Below are positions 1-8,482 of a stretch of DNA of 10,261 nucleotides, piece by piece. Each line of letters begins with the position of its first letter. Positions within the stretch are counted from its first letter, which is position 1. The stretch is taken from NCBI RefSeq assembly GCF_002999335.1, contig NW_020312353.1, forward strand, positions 1-10,261. Direction: 5' to 3'. Source of the stretch: Cyclospora cayetanensis (Eukaryota > Apicomplexa > Conoidasida > Eucoccidiorida > Eimeriidae). Below the pieces are notes generated by a model. The model made no database searches. It saw only the letters and a list, made by a program, of their open reading frames with translations, and was not told the DNA's origin. Position numbers and translations under genes: made by a program.

Positions 1-93
1 GCCTTCCGTTTTCCTGATGGCTTTCTTTGCATTTCAAGCAGTGTGCTTCCTTCCAGCCCAATAATCTGGTTCGAATTCTTTGGCTTCTTGCAG

Positions 94-252
94 GCGCTTG
101 CGGTTTCAGACTATCTGAATCAATTTTCCAAGAGAAACAGGAGGCTTGTTGGCTTGTTCAAAGATATGTTTCATAATGATCGGACAACACACCTGCTCAT
201 ACATTTTACTGCTTTGGTTTTTCACCTCTCTCGAAGCTTGCTGTTGAGATGA
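94..252 (+). CDS. Possible terminal exon of an upstream gene (partial, tentative)
   Basis: The frame is open from a good acceptor (pyrimidine-rich run ending CTTCTTGCAG at 84-93) to a TGA at 250-252, giving 52 residues in phase 0. The start reads ALAVSDYLNQFSKRNRRL and the C-terminus is Leu/His-rich. The composition looks protein-like and follows a credible splice site, which would fit the last exon of a + strand gene starting left of the window. I recognise no family or motif. There is no ATG near the beginning, so it is not an independent gene. An overlapping frame on the other strand (106-348) is also open, so this could be chance. Confidence 0.3.
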   Translation, partial: ALAVSDYLNQFSKRNRRLVGLFKDMFHNDRTTHLLIHFTALVFHLSRSLLLR

Positions 253-2351
253 TCTCGGCATAACCCGGTGAGTCGGAGCTTGCACAAGTGCTTGAACTGC
301 AGTAGTCCTTGCGGGTAGAAAATATCTTGTGCATGAATAGGACCACATTCAAAGTGCTTCTTCCTTCAGTAAGTATGCTAGGAGCAGGAATCGTTTCTCT
401 TCATCTCAGGGGTTCATAGCGAGTTACATCTCTAAGGGGTTAATGAAGGCTGCGAACAGTTGCCCATCCTAGTGGCCGTCATACATTTTTCTGGTCCTCC
501 ATGACTCGAGCGATGCCATCATAAACATTTCATCGGCTGATCAATCATTATTTTTCCAGCTGTGGCGGTACTTTGTTAACATCAGCTTGCAAGTCAATCT
601 CTGTTGCCCCAATATTCCGCTTGCAGCAGTTAACTACCATCGCTGGAAGAGACACTCTATCACGGGATGCTGCAAAAGGAAAACCAAATTAGTGAATGAA
701 CAACTAGCTTAATCTAACCGAGAAAGGTTTTAGAAAACGCAACTTTCTACTATATCTACAGCCCGCGGAAGAGCAGGGAACAGCTGCACCGAACCATTCG
801 GTGCTACCTCGGTAACTCGCCATATCAGGTATCCGTAGAAAGATTGCCAATAATAGACTCAAAACAAACGGCATAAAAAGTTATCGACAGTTACTTGACA
901 GATATCGCCTTTACCGCTGCTCACTCCCCCTCATAGCTTCTCACATGCGGGAGAATGGCAGCTAGGGTGCGCCTTGCTGCACCCCCAAACAGTGCGAGCA
1001 TTCTTGGCTCGAAATATATGGCCGCTCACCCAGTGCGTGGAGCCTTGCGTCCTCTTATGCTAAGATGACGCTTCTTCGCAGTAAATAAGATATCTGGACA
1101 GCAGAACGAATTGAGAAAAGCTCAACTTATTCGTTTTTCTACTTGACAAGTGAAGACTAAAGCGTCTAAATGTAGCTTAGCGCGCTACACAAGGTGTTCG
1201 TCTCTGTTCACGTACCAACCTTACGCGCTGAGTCAGAGGGAGGAGGGCTTATGGAAGAACGCTTAGGCTTTCTAGTAAGCTTACATCGAGCGTGGAGCTA
1301 TGTGTCTCTTTAAGCACGACTTTGATGGTGTGTCTTATGTTGGGGCAGCAGTGTACAATAAGAAAGCGCAAAAACGGGTCAAAGATGTGCTTATAGAGTG
1401 TACTTAACATCTTTACACAACTAGTAGAATAAGGGAAAAACCCAGGTGTACAGTCACTTGTCACCAAAAACCGTCTGGCCTGCTGTAATTGCAGCAGCTA
1501 TTCCAGGGCTTAACACAGTGCTACGGAAGACCAGTAGACAAAAACATCTCCCTCAGAAGATGATTCTGTCTTGAGCCTGACAAAGATACATGGAGGAGAC
1601 AGATGCACCCAAGCATATCTTCTATACATCCAGTGCAGCTGCGCAACAAAGAATATCTCGTCGGCAGGTAGAAAATGCAATGCTTCCTCAGCTCATCGTG
1701 ATGAAGGAAAGCCTGGCAGCGGAATTTAGCTGACTAAGTTTTCCTTGCACTGACATGAACAAAATAGAAGCAAAGAGAAATGAGCTTGATCCTGCGTTGC
1801 GGCAACAGCTGTAAGAAGACACCTCTGGTGCTGTATCGCGCCCCCCTTGCTGTTTCTGCCCGAAGACTTTTCGCCTTTACTCTATACCTGCGGTAGCCCC
1901 AATCATCAATTTAAATTGTCGATAGCTTTAAATTAAAGCAGTAACCCTAGAACAAAGCAGCAGAAACAAGTACATCACCTGGCTAGCAGCCCTGTGCGGT
2001 CGCGGTCGCTGCGGCAGCAGCGATTCACGATACTGAGGCTACTGTTCGTACTGCGTTTGACTCCGCCGCGCTCGTGTTTGCACCAGCAACAATGCCATTG
2101 ACATTCTCCTCTTTTCGTGCCATGTGGAGGGACTGGTTGCCACATGTACGGCATTGGGATTCCACTGCTGACTCCTGCAGACACAGCAGAGGCAATAACA
2201 CAGTACTAGTAACAGCAACTGTCGCTGTCTGAGAGATTCGCGGAGATTTGGTCACTTTGTCCTGCTTGTTCTCTTCAAGCTACTTGAGTAGCAGGAACAA
2301 AGTCAGCACTCAGAGAACTACCCCAGAGTAGGGCCCTCACGTGGGAGCCCT
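253..2351. other. Intergenic region with no secure gene
   Basis: All frames are broken by frequent stops over 253-1980 and I see no conserved protein segment there. Contents noted: a sequence at about 960-1000 resembling the right-hand dispersed repeat, two adjacent AT-rich palindromes at 1907-1938, and a GC-richer section from about 1980 to 2350 with two open stretches lacking a proper start (1987-2229 and 2288-2434). It should contain the promoter and 5' untranslated region of the TBC gene. No TATA-like or initiator element can be assigned with confidence. Confidence 0.5.
1907..1938. repeat. Two adjacent AT-rich palindromes
   Basis: Bases 1907-1918 form a perfect 12-base palindrome (CAATTTAAATTG). 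Seven bases later, 1926-1938 form a second one with six-base arms around one central base (CTTTAA-A-TTAAAG). They sit about 490 bases upstream of the TBC start codon. A regulatory role is possible but unsupported, and AT-rich palindromes arise easily by chance. Confidence 0.45.
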
Positions 2352-2375
2352 ATGAACGCATGCGGCGGAAGCTAA
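2352..2375 (+). other. Short upstream ORF ahead of the TBC gene
   Basis: ATG at 2352 opens a seven-codon frame (MNACGGS) closed by TAA at 2373-2375. It is in the same frame as the TBC start at 2427, with 51 bases between stop and start. If the transcript begins upstream of 2352, this uORF would be translated before the main frame and the TAA would stop an N-terminal extension. The transcription start is unknown, so the role is inferred. Confidence 0.3.
2357..2364. promoter_or_regulatory. GCATGC-type motif (CGCATGCG)
   Basis: This palindromic octamer fits the pattern [T/C]GCATGC[G/A], described upstream of Toxoplasma ribosomal-protein genes as TRP-2; related TGCATGCA sites are AP2-factor targets in Apicomplexa. 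It lies 63 bases before the TBC ATG. Two more matches occur at 8233-8240 and 9989-9996. Chance would give fewer than one per window, so this is suggestive only. Confidence 0.25.
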
Positions 2376-2426
2376 AAAGGCGCACCAGCGGTTGTTGCAG
2401 CTGCATCTACAGCAGAAACTGCACGG

Positions 2427-5400
2427 ATGTCCGTTAAGGGCTCCGCGGAGGCCCGGGTCTCCGCGGAGCTCTCAACCCCCACAAAGGAGGTCGATGCCTT
2501 GCAGGTACACAACACTTACGACTGCTGCTGCTGCATCTATGCCGTTTTTTTCGTGTTATTGCAACACATGCTTTAGGGATATGTATGAACTATCATATTG
2601 TTTTCATTGGGTACCCGAGTGGGCATTGTTGGCTCTTGCTGCTCCGCGATTGGTCTTGTACTGCCGGTGCAAACAATGCTGATGCTGATTGTACAGCTTG
2701 AGGTGACCCGGCTACGAGAGGAGAAGCGCTTGGCCGGGGAGATATTCGCAGAGACTATATGCAGCTATGAAGACGAGGTCAGGCAGTTGAAAGAAGCGCT
2801 GGCTACAACTCAGCAGCAGCTCAGGGCCGTAGTAGAAGCGGCGCCCCTTGCAGTTGAACGAAGACGGCAAAGAAGTCACTCACAGCCAAGGGAACAGCAT
2901 GAGAGGGTAGCAGGAACAGAAGGAATAGAAGATGCAACAGCTGCATCAAGTGGCAACTCTGTGCAGGGCGACAACTCGTCTCCAAGAGACCGCTCCCTGG
3001 CTTCTAGTCACTCCATGAGTGATAGACAGACGAAGCACAATCAGACCGCTGATACAGCAGACCATGAGACGGCGCCTGTCTGCAGTAGATCCTTTAGCAG
3101 AAAATGGATCCGCACCCGTATTGGTTCTCCGCCAGAAGTATCCGAGGCCAGTGCGGTTTCCAGGGGGGGAGCTGGCTTTTTCTATAGGAAACAGACTTCA
3201 GAGGCCCTGGATGGGGTACGCTCTCCTCAGCCTTTAGCTCATCATTATGCTACCTCTTGATCGTGCTTGACGGCCCTCTCATTTGCGATCATGTTCTTCC
3301 AGTGGGCACAAGTAGCGTGTGCTTTTTTCCTGATTTTGCTGGTACTGCAGAGATCCTTGGAGCGGGAACAGTCACGAGGAATCTCAAGTCTTCCCCGGAT
3401 ATCGAGTCATCGGTCCTGGAAGACACTCCTCTTTAGCAAGGTGCATTAAGTTATGAAGAGGAAAAGAGGAGCCTTGCCTCCTGACCTAAGGTTGGATGTT
3501 GATAGTTCGACCTTGCGGTGTAGGTAGTAGAATTTGTTTATTGAGCTGCGTGAGTTTTCAGGAGCGCTTCACTAGCGGTAAGATGGTGCTGACCTCGGAC
3601 CCTGCTCAAACCCAAGGCATTTACTCGTGGCGCTATGGGAGGGCGCGTCGTTTGGGGGGCCCAGAGGGAGGCCTCCAGGGGGCCCCCTCGTCTGCTGTTT
3701 GGGTTGACAGTATCCTGCCGGACTGGGAAACCCAGAGGGAGACGGCAGCCTTTGAGGTTATTTTACAGCTTGGAGTGCCACATGATGTTCGTGGAGAGGT
3801 GTGGAAAAGGGTGCGCCCCATGGCATGAATTTCTTGTGAAGCGCACAGAATGTTTTGGTCGTTTACATCTGTGCAAACGTATGAGTGTCCTTTTCTGTTT
3901 GACCATCTGGATACTTCATCGTAGATTTCTTGGGCTGCGTCTGTTTTCGATGTGCGAACCCTACTTTAAGCTGGGGGAGCAAGGGCAGATACCAATACAT
4001 TGCTTGAAGTTGGAAGGCTACTGGGATGGCCATGGAATTTAGGGAAGCGTGGCACAGCTTTGTTGCTGATCTTTGTAGATATTTTGGATTATCTTGTGTT
4101 GTTGCAGGCAATCGGCGACCAGATGCGTCTGACCCCTAAGTTTTACGAGTTACTGGTGGCTCGTATGGACACAGCTAGGAGGCACTTACTAAGAACCAAC
4201 AGCAAGTATAGAGAGAGAATTGAGTACATAGGGGGTTCCACGATGCCCGCTAGCACGCATGCTCAAGAGGCAGAATCAGGGGCTCATCAGCAACCCACAG
4301 AGGCTAGGACAGTGCAAAATAGCAAAGTGTGCAGCCTGTGCGGATCCCGTACAGATGGACCGTCTGAAACTAATTTACCCAGCAGCGGTACTGAAGGCAG
4401 TAGGAGCAGTGACAAGGCCGAAAGCAGCGATTGTATTGGGAGAGACTGTTTCATGTGGGAAGGAGAGGTTTTCACCTCTTTCCTCGCCATTTCCGCTGAC
4501 CTGCACCGCACCCTTCCCCGTCTAGGGCTATTCAGCTCACGGCCCACTACGGGCTGGAGCAAGCCAAATGCAGAAGCAGCGCCAAATCCTGCTCCTGATT
4601 TATCTGATTCTTTGTCGACCCCAATGGGTTCGACACTCCGAGCTCATTCACTTGAGTTCGCAGTACCATCAGATGCAGCACGTCCGACACCTGAGGAAGC
4701 ACGGGCAGATGATAAGGACAGCAGCAACAACTCCAGCTGCAATAGCTGGGGCGAGAATGCGGATGCTGTAGACTTGTGTGCTTCAGAAGGCCGTTCCTCT
4801 GCTACAGAGGATGTCCGAAGTTCATCGTTCCCGTGTTGTGAAGGCGGCCAAGGGACCCAAAGACCCCTCCAGGGCCTCAGTCCTGAGCGCAGGGCTGCTG
4901 CAGCTCCTCCTGACTCTCAAGCGGTGGCTCCGGTGCCATTTGGAATGGCCGGGGGAGAGAAGATGGAAACATTCTTGCAGACAGTATTAGAGGCCTATGT
5001 GATGCTTAGGCCTGATTTAGGTTATGTTCAAGGGATGGCTTTCATCGCCGCGACTCTTTTGTTGTACATGGATGAATATTCTGCCTTTGTCTGCTTTGCA
5101 AATCTGATGGTGAGCGTGCAGCATAAGCGGCGAACGTCAAGTAACTGAATACCCTTAAAGCGTCCTTTTCTTTTCGGCCTTCTTCCAAATTCTGTAGCCT
5201 CCAGGGTATTGACTCTCGTGCAAGTAAACTAGCCTTTTCTGCTATCTTGCAAAGCTTTCGAGTGATGGTTGTGATAATTTATGTTAGCATTCACTCTATT
5301 TTTCCAGTTGATGCTGTTTGGCTGTGTGCCCCTCAGTTGCGCCGCTCACTACATGCATTTTACACCTTCGACATGCCAGTTGTGGAGATTTACTTCCGGA

Positions 5401-6684
5401 CTTTTGATGCCTTGCTGGAGGAGAGGCATCCCCAGTTGCTGACCCACTTTGAACAGATTGGAATTGAAACAGATGTCTTCTTAGTCGACTGGATGTACAC
5501 CCTTTTCACACGGTATACCAGATGTGTGAATGCCCACAATGTCCTGTGCAGGTTGTTGACTTTGCCAACTCCACTGTTATTGCTTTCGCTGCCTAGTCCT
5601 ATCGCAAGTGAGATATGCTGAGTTGCTGATACTGCATATGCATATATGTGTTGACAGATGCCTGCCATTTGAGCTGCTTGGAAGGGTTTGGGATCTGTTC
5701 GTGACGAAAGGAGATGTTGTGCTCTTCCAGGTATGCACCTCCCCTCCACAGACTCACGGCCAAGTGCGTTCACAGGCATGACAATGTAGCTTCAAGAACT
5801 AGAGAGCAGTTTTCTTCTGGGTGTAAATATGTAGTTGTTTCCACTGCGCGACTTTAGCGATTGACGGGCACTGGGTGTGGAGCCGTTTGAATGGACGGGA
5901 AGTTGCCATCAACACAGTAGTAGCAGCATGTCATCGAGTATACCTCCTATCAGTTCATATACTTAGGACTATTTTGATAGTCTTTGGGCCATTTTTAGCT
6001 CTACATACTTGGAGGCATAAGGTTTGTTGCTTCGCATGCTCAGACATCCTTAGCAATCGTTTCGTACTTTCATCAAGAACTGCAAGAGGGTTCATTAGAT
6101 GAATGCATGGCCATTCTGTCACCATCAACTACAACGAGATTCCAGGCAATTCAGGCGAGCAGGGGGACCTTGGTCCCCGTAGCTGCCATCAGGGCCCAGT
6201 AGCAACCCACGGCTGGCGGCAAAAGGCACATGCTTCGCTTAGTCCTTTCGCGTAATTTTGCGCAGTGGCAGACATTCATGTGTATTAAAGTGCCTCTATA
6301 GTCTTATCAGTTTATAGTTGTGCTATGTTGGGTTTACAGACGGACAAGTTCATAGAGTTGCTATTTGCCATCAGAATTCTCCCGCAGAGGTTGGAGGCCC
6401 TGATGTGCCAGGTGCAGAAAACCCTAAATGAGCGCAGGAAGAAAGTGCAGTGTATAGTGGGGGCTCCCACACGTTTACTTCTGCGGCACCTGACTAGCGA
6501 GGCCCCACCCTCCCGCACTGCCAAGGGAACAGTCTCTGCAGCAGCGGCCGGAGATGACGCAGTGAAGGTATTACCCCCAGAAGAAACGGAGCGACAGTCG
6601 CAAAGAGGAGACACGGATGTTGCCTCTGCTCGATTCCATAGACGGTCCTTCACCTGGACAGTACAGGGGGCTTCTTGCGAGTAG
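2427..6684 (+). CDS. TBC domain Rab GTPase-activating protein, nine exons
   Basis: Predicted Rab-GAP: it would speed GTP hydrolysis by a Rab GTPase and so switch off a vesicle-trafficking step on a cytosol-facing membrane. Exons by eye: 2427-2504, 2697-3215, 3351-3440, 3562-3810, 4108-5109, 5337-5512, 5658-5730, 6044 to about 6154-6178, 6340-6684. Seven of the eight introns are GT-AG and join the frame without shift; the last donor is ambiguous. Residues 21-75 form a coiled coil running across intron 1 (VDALQ then LEVTRLREEKRL). Residues 76-280 are polar and probably disordered. The TBC domain starts near 286 (SILPDWE), then VRGEVW at 305-310, IxxDxxRT at 440-447 with arginine finger R446, YVQG at 618-621 with glutamine finger Q620, and later VDWMYTLFTR and GRVWDLF. 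Order and spacing fit TBC1D12/14-type proteins. Low-complexity inserts at about 345-428 and 458-595 split the domain. I chose the first in-frame ATG after TAA 2373. The TBC assignment is secure; the N-terminus and exon 8 end are not. Confidence 0.85.
2441..2468 (+). repeat. GC-rich inverted repeat in exon 1, just after the start codon
   Basis: The self-complementary decamer CTCCGCGGAG occurs at 2441-2450 and again at 2459-2468, separated by GCCCGGGT. The 28 bases form one near-perfect palindrome centred on CCCGGG, with a single G/T position that would be a G-U pair in RNA. In the protein it encodes two SAE-containing units (SAEARVSAE). The RNA hairpin would begin 14 bases after the A of the ATG. 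Confidence 0.75.
5633..5642. repeat. Palindrome TGCATATGCA in TBC intron 6
   Basis: A perfect ten-base palindrome followed by more alternating AT lies about 15 bases before the acceptor of intron 6 (AG at 5656-5657). It may simply be part of an AT-rich branch-point region. No function is claimed. Confidence 0.4.
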
Positions 6685-6969
6685 CTACACGGCCTCGTCC
6701 TCGAAGCCCACCGCAGGTTGCTTTGAAGAGATTGTCTTTTAGGTCATGGCGCAGCTTCAACAGCCCAAATCGGCGCCTAAACATAGGGTCCTTTGTCTCC
6801 TGTTAAAAGGTAACTTAGAAAACCACTGCCAGGGTAGCGTAGCTACCTTAGCAGCGTCTAGAAAGGGGCTTGGCTAAGCCACGCCTCCTTGAATAATTCG
6901 GAAAAGCTGAGGGCCACCGGAAGAGGTGGACAGGGTGGGACCAAAAGAAAATAATTTGGCCTAGCTAGT
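6685..6969. other. Convergent intergenic spacer holding two 3' ends
   Basis: The spacer lies between the TBC stop (TAG 6682-6684) and the stop of the - strand gene (6970-6972). It must hold both 3' untranslated regions and polyadenylation sites. No canonical AATAAA is present on either strand in what I read. Two small stem-loops occur: GGTAGC/GCTACC at 6833-6847 with a 3-base loop, and GGCTT/AAGCC at 6867-6880 with a 4-base loop. Confidence 0.5.
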
Positions 6970-7410
6970 TCATTTGTCGAACAGCAGCGGTAACTTCTTG
7001 TGTTTCGCGTGCTCGGTACTGGCATTGTAATTCATTCCCAGCACACTGGAGATCCACCCTTGGTGCTGTTCTTTCTTGCCTGCCTCTGGCTGCCGCTTGA
7101 TATCAGCAAGCACCTTGGATCTAGCGGCCTCCACCCCTTGTTCCTGCTGTTTCTGATGTCCTTCGCCCCCCTCTACGGGAAGGAGCTTACTCCCTGAGAG
7201 CCGTTGATTCCAGGCTTCTATCTCAGCTTTATCCATAGCCACCTCTCTCTTAGACGGCAAGAACAAAATCCGCTCGTTGATGGGTTTGTTTCTCTCCTCA
7301 AAGTAAATCCAGACGAGGGCCCCCCCCAACCCAGCCACCCAAACACCAACACGAAACGCTGGAGACCCACGCCTGAAGAGGTCCCTCTTTGCGTCTTCCA
7401 GCCATTTCAT
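6970..7410 (-). CDS. Small single-pass membrane protein, function unknown
   Basis: A single uninterrupted frame of 146 residues begins at ATG 7408-7410 and ends at TGA 6970-6972. The start context is A-rich (CAAAAATGAAA), favourable in Apicomplexa. A basic N-terminus with Trp and Arg (MKWLEDAKRDLFRRG) is followed by one hydrophobic stretch at about residues 19-37 (VGVWVAGLGGALVWIYF), then a charged tail with a Gln/Glu/Gly-rich section at 80-95 and a lysine-rich end. I recognise no domain or catalytic motif. The layout, a short basic N-terminus, one helix and a soluble tail, resembles small subunits of mitochondrial inner-membrane complexes, but that is only an analogy. It converges with the TBC gene. 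A G-run encoding GLGG (around 7321-7329) could hide a length error. It could also be exon 1 of a longer gene, though the frame ends cleanly. Confidence 0.6.
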   Translation of the reverse strand: MKWLEDAKRDLFRRGSPAFRVGVWVAGLGGALVWIYFEERNKPINERILFLPSKREVAMDKAEIEAWNQRLSGSKLLPVEGGEGHQKQQEQGVEAARSKVLADIKRQPEAGKKEQHQGWISSVLGMNYNASTEHAKHKKLPLLFDK

Positions 7411-7542
7411 TTTTGATTTGGCAGCTGAGCCGAAGTATCATCCCGTTTTGAACACTGGTGCATGTGTGCATTCAATAGATCCACACTTCAACTTTATTCC
7501 TCCCTGCATAGTGCGTGGTTAGTGGGCACGGTGAAACGGAAA

Positions 7543-8125
7543 ATGAAGTTTGTTGCTTCGAAGACTCGGTAGATGTCTCCCTCCACAGAGGAATACTGCT
7601 CACGTTGTCTGCTGTTGGTATATGTCTTCCCTTTGCCACGAAAGAGGAGCTCTCTACCGCCAGGAAAAAGTGCGCATGGTCACGGTGAGTCTCCAGAAAA
7701 GAAAGGCCTCCCCTAGCCAGCCTCCATGGTCTGGTAAGAGCCTGAAGCAGTACAAATAGTCGAAATCCGAAAAATTATCGCCACTTCTGCGGCAAGCAGC
7801 TAAGAGGGCCACGTACAAGTGGGGGCCCCGGGGCCCTGTCAGAAACGGAGTGTGCAGCCACCTGTGTTCCCGATGGAAGAAGGAACCCTCAAAAAGGACA
7901 AAAGGAACAACAAATTCTATAGCTTGCTTAGATCTTTTGTGTAAATTACAAGCCTTTGATCATTGCAGCGTCCCTAAAGGGGCCTGCGATCCTGGAGTGG
8001 GTAATCACCCAAGGCACCATGTGGTGATGCAGAGGGAAATAAATCATCGTACTCCTGATCGCACATTGTGCGGGCGGTTGAGACGAGTAACTAGGCGCAG
8101 TGAAAAGGTTGCGAGGCCTGAGTGA
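7543..8125 (+). CDS. Tentative small spliced gene, divergent from the membrane-protein gene
   Basis: ATG 7543 has a good A-rich context and opens MKFVASKTR. The frame then meets TAG at 7570, but that TAG lies inside a stretch starting GT (7569) and ending CCTCCACAG (7588). Removing these 20 bases continues as GILLTLSAVGICLPF, a hydrophobic segment, followed by KEELSTARKKCAWSR. A strong donor GTGAGT follows at 7685, and an acceptor TCATTGCAG at 7960-7968 keeps the phase into a frame that ends at TGA 8123-8125. The model gives 92 residues. A 20-base intron would be very short for a coccidian and the last exon looks compositionally weak (His/Arg-rich). No family is recognised. It may be noise. 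Confidence 0.2.
7823..7836. repeat. Perfect GC palindrome GGGCCCCGGGGCCC
   Basis: A 14-base perfect palindrome of only G and C lies in an otherwise non-coding stretch. It falls inside the long intron of the tentative gene at 7543-8125, if that gene is real. No role can be assigned. Confidence 0.6.
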
Positions 8126-8482
8126 ATTCCATAAGCTTGTTTCTGCCATCCCAGTGTGTTGTGTTTAGTACAGAGTTGTGATCGTCATAGAGTCTAAGGT
8201 TCCTTACTACGAATCTAATGAGGCAACTGCATTGCATGCAGTGGAGTGAGAGACTGCAGTAACCTAGACATCCCTCTAGTAGTTCACTGTTGTTTGGTAT
8301 TGTAGCCCAGTGGTTTAGTGGCTTCTAATGCGTATGGAGCAATTCTTGGAGCCCATTTCCCTGAGTTTCCAAAAACTGATCTTGCATTGTCTACCTGGCA
8401 GTGCTTTGTCGTAGTGCACTGTGAATATGGCAGTTGGCGCTTGCCCGTAGCATATCAGAGGCACTTTACATGGGGAATCGTT

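Noticed and set aside
1249..1467. Minus-strand frame of 72 codons in the left intergenic region
   Set aside because: It begins at a non-ATG codon, has no motif and no convincing splice sites around it.
2025..2255. Minus-strand frame with a hydrophobic, signal-peptide-like beginning
   Set aside because: Its first codon is GTG, not ATG, and the opposite strand is open as well because the region is rich in GC trinucleotides. Nothing supports expression.
3019..3237. Plus-strand frame overlapping TBC exon 2
   Set aside because: The frame carrying the coiled coil and joining in phase to both neighbouring exons is the better reading; this is its shadow.
5308..5336. Earlier acceptor for TBC exon 6 at TTTCCAG (5301-5307)
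   Set aside because: It would put the conserved segment in the wrong frame. The acceptor at 5335-5336 keeps phase 0 and joins FANLM to LRRSLHAFY as expected for TBC proteins.
5390..5779. Long minus-strand frame of 129 codons
   Set aside because: It is antisense to TBC exons 6 and 7 and their intron, where the sense strand encodes clearly conserved TBC residues.
6312..6653. Minus-strand frame of 113 codons
   Set aside because: It is the shadow of TBC exon 9, whose sense frame continues the conserved domain in phase.
8304..8360. tRNA-like A-box (TGGTTTAGTGGC)
   Set aside because: No matching B-box (GGTTCRANNCC) follows within tRNA length and no cloverleaf arms pair.
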